A stretch of 14,590 nt of DNA from Candidatus Parvarchaeota archaeon (GTDB lineage: Archaea; Micrarchaeota; Micrarchaeia; Anstonellales; VGKX01): NCBI GenBank assembly GCA_016866895.1, contig VGKX01000012.1:1-14590 (forward strand), read 5' to 3'. Of the stretch, positions 1-7,447 are shown in pieces. Numbering within the stretch: position 1 is the stretch's first letter; each line of letters begins with the position of its first letter. Below the pieces are notes generated by a model. The model saw only the letters and a program-made list of their open reading frames with translations. It had not been told where the DNA came from and searched no databases. Made by a program: the position numbers and the translations under genes.

Positions 1-195
1 TTGCGCTGCCTGTCCGGCAGTCATTTTCCTAAAATCAGGGTTTTCCGTATCTATTACCTTGCCTATGGGCACATTGCTGAACCTTCCAAGCTTGGCTGGA
101 AGCTCCTCCCTAAGCGGGGCGGCAAACTCCTTTTCCGTCCTACTCAATGCCTTAAGTCTCATTGCAGCGGCTGCCGGAGCGTTCTCGTCTGCCAT
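1..195 (-). CDS. N-terminal part of an unrecognised protein, cut by the left window edge
   Basis: An open frame on the minus strand runs from an ATG at 193-195 to the window edge, giving 65 residues without a stop (begins MADENAPAAAAMRLKALSRT). It is hydrophilic, starts with an Ala-rich stretch and then has mixed-charge, probably helical sequence (TEKEFAAPLREELPAKL). No signal peptide or membrane helix is visible and I recognise no family. The start is supported by a TATA-like octamer (219-226) centred about 27 nt upstream, as expected for a leaderless archaeal transcript. An internal ATG at 160-162 is an alternative. It lies 25 nt downstream of the membrane-protein gene on the same strand. 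A plus-strand frame covers the same bases but has no supporting features. Confidence 0.6.
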   Translation of the reverse strand, partial: MADENAPAAAAMRLKALSRTEKEFAAPLREELPAKLGRFSNVPIGKVIDTENPDFRKMTAGQAAQ

Positions 196-218
196 GGACA
201 AAAATACGCATCTGTAAA

Positions 219-226
219 ATTTAAAT
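219..226 (-). promoter_or_regulatory. TATA-like box for the partial gene at 1-195
   Basis: The palindromic octamer ATTTAAAT is centred about 27 nt upstream of the ATG at 195. That is the TATA-to-start distance expected for a leaderless archaeal mRNA. It overlaps the TAA stop codon (221-223) of the upstream membrane-protein gene. The call rests on spacing and composition only. Confidence 0.45.
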
Positions 227-967
227 CTTCCTTTCAACAACCCTTCTGCTCCTGTAAAAAAGCAAGAGCATCAGGGCGCTTATGGGAAGATATGCAAGAG
301 TCAGGGCAAGCAGTCCAATTCCAACGGGCACGAGCATCAAAATCACAACAAACCAGCCTATGATTATCGCCTGAATCTCCGCGAAATCCCCGATGTTGTT
401 TCTTGCCGTCATGTAAGATTTTTTTAGCGCTGCCTTGGCTCCATATCCATCCATTGCAATGGCGCATTGGGCAAGTGAGAATGTTCCAAATATCACCACT
501 GCAAGGGCGAAAATGGCAAGAAGCGCGACTGCCGCCGCAAGCGGCGTCTTTGTGAAAATTACGAGGAGAATAAACGGCAGGCTGCAGCAGGCAAGCAAAG
601 CATATTGGACTCCCTCCACTACTATGGATTCCCTGGCATTTTTTCCGGCGCATCCAATAAACTCAAATGCGTCGGCATTCCCGGCATCGTATGCCCCGAG
701 AATTGCACTATAAAATCCGCCTTTGAATATGGCCGAAATCAAAATACCTGCTACAACACACAAGGCAAGCACCGCATAGCTAGCAGGCGCAGCGGACTGG
801 TGTGTGCCTGTGGCGGCGCTTGCAAAAAACACGAGGACGAAAACGGCAAGCGGGGCGGCAAAACTCATGGCGACGCAAAAGAAATATAGGAACCCAAGTT
901 TTGCATAGCCTACGGTGTTTTTCCTATACACCAAATATGCTTCATGGAGTGCATTTTTCCAATTCAT
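221..967 (-). CDS. Multi-pass membrane protein, DUF4013/YciC-like
   Basis: The 248-residue protein is very hydrophobic. About six membrane segments can be seen: residues 26-50, 64-86, 116-138, 143-167, and a long stretch at 196-236 that can hold two. A soluble N-terminus (MNWKNALHEAYLVYRKN) precedes the first helix. Between helices lies an amphipathic segment, GYGAKAALKKSYMTARNNIGDF (about 174-195). This resembles the 'ALKKSY...N' element seen in DUF4013/DUF975/YciC-type integral membrane proteins of archaea and bacteria. That family placement is inference from pattern, and no function follows from it. There are no catalytic motifs. The ATG at 965-967 lies 47 nt after the RecJ-like gene's stop on the same strand, so the two could be co-transcribed. 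A weak TATA-like GCAATAAT at 989-996 (minus strand) would also allow a separate leaderless transcript. Confidence 0.8.
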   Translation of the reverse strand: MNWKNALHEAYLVYRKNTVGYAKLGFLYFFCVAMSFAAPLAVFVLVFFASAATGTHQSAAPASYAVLALCVVAGILISAIFKGGFYSAILGAYDAGNADAFEFIGCAGKNARESIVVEGVQYALLACCSLPFILLVIFTKTPLAAAVALLAIFALAVVIFGTFSLAQCAIAMDGYGAKAALKKSYMTARNNIGDFAEIQAIIIGWFVVILMLVPVGIGLLALTLAYLPISALMLLLFYRSRRVVERKI

Positions 968-1013
968 CGCAACCTACCCTGCCGCCGGATTATTGCCCAC
1001 ACCTAATTTACCA

Positions 1014-2360
1014 TCATTCTTTATAATCCTGGTTTGCCTGCGACCTAAACACGCCGCCGATTGTCGCAAGAAATGCATCAACATTATCGTTTGGAATTGT
1101 GCAGCCAGCGGCCTGTGCGTGGCCCCCGCCAACTCCTCCTGCCTTCAAGGCAGCCGCCTTCATTGCGGCCCCGAGGTTGATTCCAGCGTCTATGCTTGTT
1201 TTTTTTGCGCGCCCCGAGACTTTTACTTGCCCCTCCTTGTCTAAGGAAAGCGCAACCATCGGCCTGTCCCCCTTCCCGCCCATAAGCATGCCGGCCACCA
1301 CGCCTATTATCCCATCATCAATAACGCCACGCCCGTCCAGAAGCCTAAACGGGCCAAAATCCTGGATGTTTTTTGCGCCGTATGTAACTCCTGCCTGCAA
1401 GTTTTTCCTGTGGGCCGCAAGAAGCCCAATCGCCTCCTGCAGCGCACCTGTCGCTCCAAGACAAACCCCTATCCCGATTTGCGGCTTGTCGTTCCTCCCA
1501 CAGGCGTTTAGCAGCGTTGCAAATTCCGCGGCCTCGTATAGCTGAGGGGTATACCTGTAAATGTCCAACTGGTAACTTTCGCCAAAAAGCTCCTGTGCCA
1601 CGTTTTGGCTGCGGCCCTGGCTCAACGCATCAACCAAATTTCCCACAAACTTCTTTTTTTCCTCATCGTTCAAATCATTATATGTCCGCTGCGCGCTTCC
1701 GAAAACCTGTTCCACGCCGGAACTTTCTATGATTCTTGAGCACGCCTCCTCGTTTCCGCTGATGCCAGGCAGGTAAGGGTCGTCGGCATAAAGCAAAAGC
1801 TGTTTGAGCGGCCTTGTCCCTTTTCCATAAAGTCTCAGCCCGTTGGAACGCGAGACTGTCTTGTTTTTCCCGCCAATCTCAAGTAACTTTCCATTCAGCC
1901 CGTGCAATGGCGCCTGCACGTCTCCAACAGCCCCTACCACGCCGAGCCACTCGGCCTGCCCGAAAACAAAATACGCAACCCCTGCAGCAGAAATTTCCGC
2001 GCCCCCGTCAAGCCCGTGCAACTGCGGGTTTGCCTGGAGTGTCGCAATTCCCTCGGTCTGGTGGTGGTCTATGACAACGGCATCCTTGATTTGGTCTATT
2101 GCCTTGCAGCCGCCGCCAAAATCAACAAACACAATTTCATTTTTGTCGCAAAACAGTTCATTGACAATCTGGTCGTCAAGTTTGCGCAAAGTCACCATTT
2201 TTGGGAATTTGCCGTCTTTTTTGAGGCCAAGGGCGGCTATGCTGCCGCTTGTAATCCCGTCACAATCATAATGGTGCACAATCGTCGGGCTTGTGAAGCT
2301 CCTCGCATATGCTGCAACCTCGGCGCATTTTTCAAAAAACCCCCCCTCGCCCCCCTGCAT
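1014..2360 (-). CDS. DHH/DHHA1 family phosphoesterase, archaeal RecJ-like single-strand nuclease
   Basis: The 448-residue protein carries the whole DHH-superfamily signature. Motif I is HYDCDG (residues 30-35, metal ligands H30, D32, D34), motif II is VFVDFGGG (D80), motif III is the eponymous DHH at 98-100, and motif IV is GAVGD (D147). The C-terminal DHHA1 substrate-binding domain shows GGVGGGHAQAAG at 408-419. This order and length match archaeal RecJ-like proteins, including GAN, which binds GINS in the replisome. Family members degrade single-stranded DNA or RNA, or short nucleotides, using Mn/Mg. The likely role is cytoplasmic DNA replication/repair or RNA turnover; the sequence cannot decide which. 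All metal ligands are present, so it should be active. The ATG at 2358-2360 faces a TATA-like box about 26 nt upstream, supporting leaderless translation. The start region is unusual: G6, G7 and T6 homopolymers lie in the first ten codons. Confidence 0.92.
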   Translation of the reverse strand: MQGGEGGFFEKCAEVAAYARSFTSPTIVHHYDCDGITSGSIAALGLKKDGKFPKMVTLRKLDDQIVNELFCDKNEIVFVDFGGGCKAIDQIKDAVVIDHHQTEGIATLQANPQLHGLDGGAEISAAGVAYFVFGQAEWLGVVGAVGDVQAPLHGLNGKLLEIGGKNKTVSRSNGLRLYGKGTRPLKQLLLYADDPYLPGISGNEEACSRIIESSGVEQVFGSAQRTYNDLNDEEKKKFVGNLVDALSQGRSQNVAQELFGESYQLDIYRYTPQLYEAAEFATLLNACGRNDKPQIGIGVCLGATGALQEAIGLLAAHRKNLQAGVTYGAKNIQDFGPFRLLDGRGVIDDGIIGVVAGMLMGGKGDRPMVALSLDKEGQVKVSGRAKKTSIDAGINLGAAMKAAALKAGGVGGGHAQAAGCTIPNDNVDAFLATIGGVFRSQANQDYKE

Positions 2361-2364
2361 AATT

Positions 2365-2372
2365 ATTTATAA
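2365..2372 (+). promoter_or_regulatory. TATA-like box for the giant exported protein gene
   Basis: ATTTATAA is centred about 25 nt upstream of the ATG at 2394. This fits an archaeal core promoter with transcription starting at or next to the start codon. It lies inside the 33-bp divergent spacer. Confidence 0.6.
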
Positions 2373-2382
2373 CGCTGCTGGC

Positions 2383-2390
2383 AATATAAC
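2383..2390 (-). promoter_or_regulatory. TATA-like box for the RecJ-like gene
   Basis: On the minus strand this reads GTTATATT and is centred about 26 nt upstream of the ATG at 2360. It mirrors the plus-strand box at 2365-2372 in the same spacer, so both divergent genes would be leaderless. Confidence 0.55.
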
Positions 2391-2393
2391 ACC

Positions 2394-5300
2394 ATGAGTC
2401 TGCTTTGCAAAGCGCTCATGCTTCTTATCCTATGCTTCATTGCCCTTGTGCCAGATAACCTGCCGCTTTTTGCACAAATCCAGCAGTCGGAGTTGCAGCA
2501 GGGCCAGCCAACATTCTCTTCCGGGCAGGTTGATTTTGGCAAAGCCTGCCTTTTTGCCCAAGGCCCAATCACCTATCCAATCACGCTTCCCGAGAAGTTC
2601 GAGAGGCCGTGGAAAGATGAAAAAACTCTTCGTGAATCCACCAAACCGGACCCGTCAATTCTTTCAAAAACAAGTCCTGCATCGTTATTTTTTAGCCCGG
2701 CAAAGGCTCATGCCATGGACCTGTCGCTTGAATCGGCCCAAATAGCCTCCATGGCCACAGGGACAACCGATATTCTTGTCCAGCAAAACGGCCCAAGCGC
2801 TTCCCGCATCCGCCTTGCACTGGAAAACTCAAGAAATGCCGCGGTGTCAAAGGCAGATGCGGACAATGACCATTTGCAAATCACCTCTCTATTCAACCTT
2901 GAAGAGCTGCAGGTATTGCAGCAGCCGATTCCTTTTGAATTCAAACTTCCAATCGGGGCCATTACCCTGCTCTCCAAACTAGAAAGAAGCGAATCGTTTT
3001 TCCGCCAATACTCGTCACACTGGTCAAGTGCACTAGACAGCCAGCTCGATGCCTTGCAGGCTGCCAATGCCGCATACAACGGCGAGCTTGACGACATTTA
3101 TGGAGCAGTATCCGAACTTTCCTTCATGGGTGCCTCTTCCCCCTGCTACTTTGGCAAGGCAAAGGAGCAGTATGTTGCGTCCAGTAATCTTCTTGCAGGG
3201 GCGTCAGGAAGGCAGCAAAACGATTTTTACAAAATTACCGCCGCTTTGCAAAACAAAAACGAGGGCCTGCGCCTACATCTCCAAAACCAGTACAATGTCA
3301 TAGATTTTGGGGATTTTGACGTAGCCGGCAACTTCAACCTTCTTTTGCTTGGCCAGACTGCAACAGGGCAGGGCAGCGGCGCGGTGTCAGGCCAGCCGCT
3401 TCTTGAACAACTGCACCTGACTTCGCGCGCGACACGCAAGGCAGTTGAGCTGATGGCGCAGGAGGCCGAGGTGTCGCGCCAAACTGCGCTGTCGGCTTCA
3501 AAAAAAGCGCAGGAGGCTGCAAACTATTTCGATGGAAACGGAGTTGCCGAAGTTCTTGTTTATGCGGGCCTGGAAGACAACCGGCAGCTGTCTTTGGCGC
3601 GCAGTAAAATTGCCCTTGCCGATTCATATTTTATGTCGGGGCAGCAAATAACCGGGCAATCGCCAAACTGGGCGATTTCCAAAATCCATTACTTCAACGA
3701 GTCAGTGCACCTGTATTCAAATTCGGAGGCGTATTATGTTACATCGGCCCGAATCGCGGAAGACTACCTTTGGCAAAGGCGGGAAAGCCTTGCGCTGCGG
3801 CTTGTGCGCCTCAAATCAGCCTTGTCCGAAAAGCATCAGGGTTTTGCCCTTGACAAAATCAGAAGCCAGAACATCGAGGATTTGTTTGTGCAGGCGCGTG
3901 ATGGTCTTGCCGATGCAAAAAAACCCGGTGCGCCTTTGTCCTGGCAACTTGAAAAGCTAAATAGCGCGCAAAGCGATATTGAGGAGGCGGAAAGCATTCT
4001 TCTCTCCTGGTCCCTTGCAGGCCCAAACGCTTCAACAAATCTTGAAGCGCGGCTCGCATATTTTTCACTCCTTGTAAAAGGCGCGCAGGCGGATGGAATT
4101 GATGCGACTGCGTATTCCAACGCCCTTTCCGAGTATGAGACCACCTACCAAAATTCCCGCATCCAACCCCTTGCAATACGCCACCTTCAAAACCAACTGG
4201 AGCTTTCAATAGAAAGCCTGTCCGACCAGCTTAACCTTGAATATGCTCCGTTGTCTGAAAAATTCCTGGTGCTTGAAAACCAGGCAGCTTTCTTCCCAAA
4301 TCTCAATCAGGAATTTGATTCAGTGTCAAACTGGTTTGCATCAGGCAAGCCAAACCTTGCTTTGGTTGCCGGGAAAAGAAAATCAGTGGAGGCTAATCTT
4401 CTGGAACTTTCGGCAAAGATTGAAGCCCAAAAACCGCAGGTCCTCTCATCATTCATGCAGAAAACAGTTTCTGTCCAGGATTTTGAGCCAAAAACATATT
4501 CAAACGAGCCTGCGCTTTTCAAGACGCAAGTTTCCGTTTCAAATCCGACCAGCCTTGTTTTTTATGGCGGCCAGCCTCAGCAAAACCAACAGGTCTTGAC
4601 CACGGACGGCATTCAAAAACGGAAAGTCGAGGTCCTTTTCACCTCCCAAACCCCATACCAATCTTCAGACCTTCGCTTCAAATCAGATGGCATAGTTGGC
4701 ATTGAGCGCCTGCAGCCAGCCAAAAGTGGCGGTGTTGTTTCGGCAGGCCGCCAACCGCAATTTGCAATCTATCTTGACAAAATCGGGGCGCACGAAAACA
4801 ATCGGCTTGAGCTGGCCGGCAACTTCACTCCGCTTCTTGCATATGTCTCATCAAAAACATCACAAATCAGAAAGGAGCAGGCACAGGTATCCCAAGTTGT
4901 GGAACTAAGGCCGGACTTTCCACTTGCCCGCCCGCATCTGAGGCTTCAGGTGCCAAACTCCACAACCGCAGTGTCAGCAACCTTAGATAATCGGGAGCTT
5001 GGCACTATTATTGAAAGCTCATCCCAAGCAGGCTTGCCCTCAACATTTGCCATAGTCACCCTCCCGCAGCTTGAACAACAATCCTATAAGGCAAGGTTCA
5101 GCTACCAAATTGACAATCCGTTTTCAGTCCAAATCACCAACACCACGGTATCAGCTTTGCAAAACGGCCTTCAGCTCTCCACTACAGCCACGATTTTTGG
5201 GATTAAGGAGGACTTTGAAAACATTGAGGTTTCGATACCTGCATTTGTTTCAACCAGCTCAAATGTCAAAATCAGCCCCCTTGGGCAAGATACAGAAGTC

Positions 5301-6854
5301 TCTGGCGTCAAAGTTTCAAACCCAGGCGGCCTTGGCACCGTCTCATTCCTGCTTCTAAATCCAAAAAAAGGGCGCACATACAGCCTTAAAATCACGGGCG
5401 CCTCAACCGATGCGGCAAACTTCACATCAGACTATCTTGCTGCCGCAAGGCTTTCCTTATCCTCAAAAAATACAACATCAAAATATATGCGGGGCATAGA
5501 GGCTGCCCAAGCCCTCTATGACTCCGGGGATGTCCTGCAGGCGGCAAGGCTTGCATATGAAACAATCTCAAAAGCGCAAGCAGAATCGGAAAAGCTCGGG
5601 GGCTTCAAGGAATCATTTGACACGGGCTACAATAAGACAAGGGGGAGACTAGACTCGGCAAACCAGGCATATCTTGTCTTGGCAAAAGCGTCAAACTCCG
5701 ATTCCAAACAAATCCCCAGCCAGGTTTCCAAGGCCTTGCTGCTTCTTGATACTGCGGCAGAAAAATATTCTGAAGGGGATTTTGAAGGTGCAGAGGAGTC
5801 GCGCCGCCTTGCCCAGGGGGTTATCTCGAAAATCGACGTTTCTGAATTCGAGCACCAAGCCCTAATCCAGGCAGACGGGCAAAACGAGAGAGAGCTTGCA
5901 TCAGAAGAAAAGCTTTTCGGGCCTGGGTCTGCCCAGTTCAAAATCATTTCAAATCTTCGAGCCGGCCTGAAAAGCCAAATCAGGCACGGCCTGCAGCTTG
6001 TGCAATACGGCCAGCCATCAGATACAACCGGCATTTACCTGCAGCTTGAGAATATATCTGCAATTTCAAAAGACGCACAAAACCAAATGCAGGCACAGGC
6101 GTACTTGCTTGCAGCCAACGCCTCGTCAAGCATTGCCAGGGCAAACGGGGCGCTTTCAAAACTTGCAAAGGAAAAAACCGTTCTTTCAAGAAGCAGGACA
6201 GTGCGGCTTTCACTTGACATTGAAAAAGCCCAAAGTTCGCTTTCAAGAGCCTCAAAGGCGCTTGAAAAAATCCCGGACAAGCAATCCGGCAGGCAAATCA
6301 GCCTTGAGTCGGCGCAGCAGGCCGCATTTGCCAACCAAGAGGCGTCGTCAACATTATCTTCAGTTTTAGGGCAGCTGTCTCGCTTAGAAAAAGCGGCAGA
6401 TGAAAAAAGCCTGGATGCCCAGGCCTTGACAATCCTTGCAATGAACATGTCCTATGGAAAGGGGCCGGAGTTTGAAGCTAAGGCAAAACAGGCCAATGAT
6501 TTGGCTGCCCAGGCCAGAAGCCGGCTTGAAGAGGGAAACTTTGCAGAATCCATAATAGCTTCGGAAAGCTCGATAAAAAGCTCAAACGAGCTGATACTTG
6601 CAGCTGGAAGCAAAAAGCAGGACAGCCTGGCAGTGCCAATTGCAGCAGTTGTGGCGCTTATTGTTGTTTTGTGTGCCGCCTATTATCTCAAGACACGGGG
6701 AAGACAGTCCAAAGCCATAGCCAAAAACCAACACACCCTGCAATCCAGCCAACAACACAGTCAAAGCCGCGTGTTTTCTTTTGGGCTTGGGGGCAGGCCA
6801 CCATCTGAAAATGAGGCGGCAAAAAAAACCCTCCGAAAACTTGAGGACGATTGA
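2394..6854 (+). CDS. Giant exported, C-terminally anchored coiled-coil/beta surface protein, unknown family
   Basis: This 1486-residue protein fills almost a third of the window. It begins with a Sec-type signal peptide (K6, hydrophobic core 7-18, likely cleavage after A27 in LPLFA). Residues of roughly 180-680 are Ala/Gln/Ser/Leu-rich and mostly helical, with coiled-coil character. About 680-1012 is Thr/Ser/Val-rich with alternating beta-type sequence, like Ig-like or S-layer-type domains. About 1013-1405 is helical again. A single membrane helix spans 1412-1432 (LAVPIAAVVALIVVLCAAYYL) and is followed by KTRGR and a 54-residue basic/Gln-rich cytosolic tail. The bulk is therefore outside the cell. 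I count 11 N-X-S/T sequons with X not Pro, suiting an N-glycosylated surface protein. Helix pairs with an 'A..Y..GD[FV]..A' pattern recur near 1040, 1121 and 1373. I recognise no named family. Its role is probably structural or adhesive (inference). Confidence 0.9.
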   Translation: MSLLCKALMLLILCFIALVPDNLPLFAQIQQSELQQGQPTFSSGQVDFGKACLFAQGPITYPITLPEKFERPWKDEKTLRESTKPDPSILSKTSPASLFFSPAKAHAMDLSLESAQIASMATGTTDILVQQNGPSASRIRLALENSRNAAVSKADADNDHLQITSLFNLEELQVLQQPIPFEFKLPIGAITLLSKLERSESFFRQYSSHWSSALDSQLDALQAANAAYNGELDDIYGAVSELSFMGASSPCYFGKAKEQYVASSNLLAGASGRQQNDFYKITAALQNKNEGLRLHLQNQYNVIDFGDFDVAGNFNLLLLGQTATGQGSGAVSGQPLLEQLHLTSRATRKAVELMAQEAEVSRQTALSASKKAQEAANYFDGNGVAEVLVYAGLEDNRQLSLARSKIALADSYFMSGQQITGQSPNWAISKIHYFNESVHLYSNSEAYYVTSARIAEDYLWQRRESLALRLVRLKSALSEKHQGFALDKIRSQNIEDLFVQARDGLADAKKPGAPLSWQLEKLNSAQSDIEEAESILLSWSLAGPNASTNLEARLAYFSLLVKGAQADGIDATAYSNALSEYETTYQNSRIQPLAIRHLQNQLELSIESLSDQLNLEYAPLSEKFLVLENQAAFFPNLNQEFDSVSNWFASGKPNLALVAGKRKSVEANLLELSAKIEAQKPQVLSSFMQKTVSVQDFEPKTYSNEPALFKTQVSVSNPTSLVFYGGQPQQNQQVLTTDGIQKRKVEVLFTSQTPYQSSDLRFKSDGIVGIERLQPAKSGGVVSAGRQPQFAIYLDKIGAHENNRLELAGNFTPLLAYVSSKTSQIRKEQAQVSQVVELRPDFPLARPHLRLQVPNSTTAVSATLDNRELGTIIESSSQAGLPSTFAIVTLPQLEQQSYKARFSYQIDNPFSVQITNTTVSALQNGLQLSTTATIFGIKEDFENIEVSIPAFVSTSSNVKISPLGQDTEVSGVKVSNPGGLGTVSFLLLNPKKGRTYSLKITGASTDAANFTSDYLAAARLSLSSKNTTSKYMRGIEAAQALYDSGDVLQAARLAYETISKAQAESEKLGGFKESFDTGYNKTRGRLDSANQAYLVLAKASNSDSKQIPSQVSKALLLLDTAAEKYSEGDFEGAEESRRLAQGVISKIDVSEFEHQALIQADGQNERELASEEKLFGPGSAQFKIISNLRAGLKSQIRHGLQLVQYGQPSDTTGIYLQLENISAISKDAQNQMQAQAYLLAANASSSIARANGALSKLAKEKTVLSRSRTVRLSLDIEKAQSSLSRASKALEKIPDKQSGRQISLESAQQAAFANQEASSTLSSVLGQLSRLEKAADEKSLDAQALTILAMNMSYGKGPEFEAKAKQANDLAAQARSRLEEGNFAESIIASESSIKSSNELILAAGSKKQDSLAVPIAAVVALIVVLCAAYYLKTRGRQSKAIAKNQHTLQSSQQHSQSRVFSFGLGGRPPSENEAAKKTLRKLEDD

Positions 6855-6964
6855 ATCGCAACCCACGATAGTTGCAATCTTCGCTTTGCCGCAAGCTACT
6901 GCAAGCACTGATTTGCTGCAGCCGGTCTGGCAAGTCTTACATGCGTTTCTATTACCTACAACCC

Positions 6965-6984
6965 CCTTCCAATTCCTTCCAATT
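6965..6984 (+). repeat. Tandem 10-bp direct repeat upstream of the VirB2-like gene promoter
   Basis: CCTTCCAATT occurs twice head to tail (6965-6974 and 6975-6984), ending 8 bp before the TATA-like box. A 10-bp period is about one helical turn, so both copies would face the same side of the DNA. This is what a regulator site next to a BRE/TATA would look like; function is not shown. Confidence 0.6.
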
Positions 6985-6992
6985 ATGGCAAT

Positions 6993-7002
6993 CTTTTTAA
7001 AC
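6993..7002 (+). promoter_or_regulatory. TATA-like box for the VirB2-like gene
   Basis: CTTTTTAAAC lies in the 191-bp gap 6855-7045. A start about 25 nt downstream would fall near 7022-7025, giving a leader of about 20 nt that contains the Shine-Dalgarno site. Apart from this box, the tandem repeat and the SD, I see nothing else in the gap. Confidence 0.5.
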
Positions 7003-7031
7003 TACCCCGATGATACTAATTCACACTTCCT

Positions 7032-7037
7032 AGGAGG
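7032..7037 (+). promoter_or_regulatory. Perfect Shine-Dalgarno site for the VirB2-like gene
   Basis: AGGAGG is separated from the ATG at 7046 by 8 nt. It is the only full-length consensus SD I see before a start in this window, and most other starts look leaderless or have weak sites. This fixes the start and suggests efficient translation of an abundant subunit. Confidence 0.85.
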
Positions 7038-7045
7038 ATGATAAA

Positions 7046-7384
7046 ATGAATTTGAAAAAGTTGGTATACGCACCGCTTGTGGCAATATTCTTGCTAAATA
7101 TGGCTGCAGCGCAAGGCTCAGGCGGCTTCAACAGCCTGGTAGCCGCCTTGTCACAATTTTGTGTGAGCATCAAGACGCTTGTCCCAATGGCGGCAATGCT
7201 CATGATTGTTGGCGCAGGCGCACTTTATGCAGTCGGCCAAATGATGGGCGCTGAGACGAGGGCCCGTGCAAACGTCTGGGCAACCGCAATGCTTATCGGT
7301 GCCGTGATTGGCGTCCTGATTGTGGTTATTGCGCCTCCATTCTTGAACTATCTATATGGCGGGGGCAACTCAGTTAGCTGCTAA
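7046..7384 (+). CDS. VirB2/TrbC-like small pilin or membrane subunit
   Basis: The 112-residue precursor has a signal peptide (NLKK, then a hydrophobic core, likely cleaved near A22 in MAAAQG). The mature chain of about 90 residues has two hydrophobic helices (about 43-65 and 77-100). They are joined by a short polar loop with basic residues (GAETRARANVW). This is the architecture of VirB2/TrbC pilins of type IV secretion systems and of the VirB2-like proteins common in some archaea. Known VirB2/TrbC proteins are inner-membrane subunits that polymerise into pili. Two cysteines remain, C39 and the very last residue C112; a disulfide or lipid link is possible but unproven. The gene stands alone between its own promoter with strong SD and a terminator, as expected for a highly expressed monocistronic structural protein. 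No VirB4/VirD4-type ATPase is nearby, so a role in conjugation is not supported here. Confidence 0.72.
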   Translation: MNLKKLVYAPLVAIFLLNMAAAQGSGGFNSLVAALSQFCVSIKTLVPMAAMLMIVGAGALYAVGQMMGAETRARANVWATAMLIGAVIGVLIVVIAPPFLNYLYGGGNSVSC

Positions 7385-7392
7385 GCAGGTGC

Positions 7393-7424
7393 TTTGGGCT
7401 TTTGCCCAAACCCCCTCTTTTTTA
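7393..7424 (+). terminator. Hairpin plus T-tract terminator after the VirB2-like gene
   Basis: A perfect 7-bp inverted repeat (TTTGGGC at 7393-7399, GCCCAAA at 7404-7410, TTTT loop) starts 9 nt after the TAA. A T-rich run at 7418-7424 follows, with a second one at about 7426-7435. Archaeal RNA polymerase terminates mainly at T-tracts; the stem strengthens the call. Confidence 0.75.
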
Positions 7425-7447
7425 TTCTTCTTTTTCAAATTCTTTCC

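Noticed and set aside
1..363. Plus-strand open frame at the left edge
   Set aside because: It runs antisense to both the partial gene at 1-195 and the end of the membrane-protein gene. The sequence is basic, Cys-rich and domain-free; the minus-strand frame has a promoter and better composition.
1902..2372. Plus-strand open frames of 140-156 codons across the RecJ-like gene
   Set aside because: They are antisense to conserved DHH motifs and have no recognisable domain or start signals. One ends inside the divergent promoter spacer.
6781..7041. Plus-strand open frame crossing the gap before the VirB2-like gene
   Set aside because: It starts inside the giant protein's tail in another frame and spans the TATA box, tandem repeat and SD of the next gene. 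The sequence looks like translated intergenic DNA.
7046..7384. Conjugative or integrated plasmid region, suggested by the VirB2-like gene
   Set aside because: No relaxase, VirB4/VirD4 ATPase, integrase, tRNA-linked direct repeats or change in sequence style is visible. VirB2-like proteins also occur outside mobile elements in archaea.
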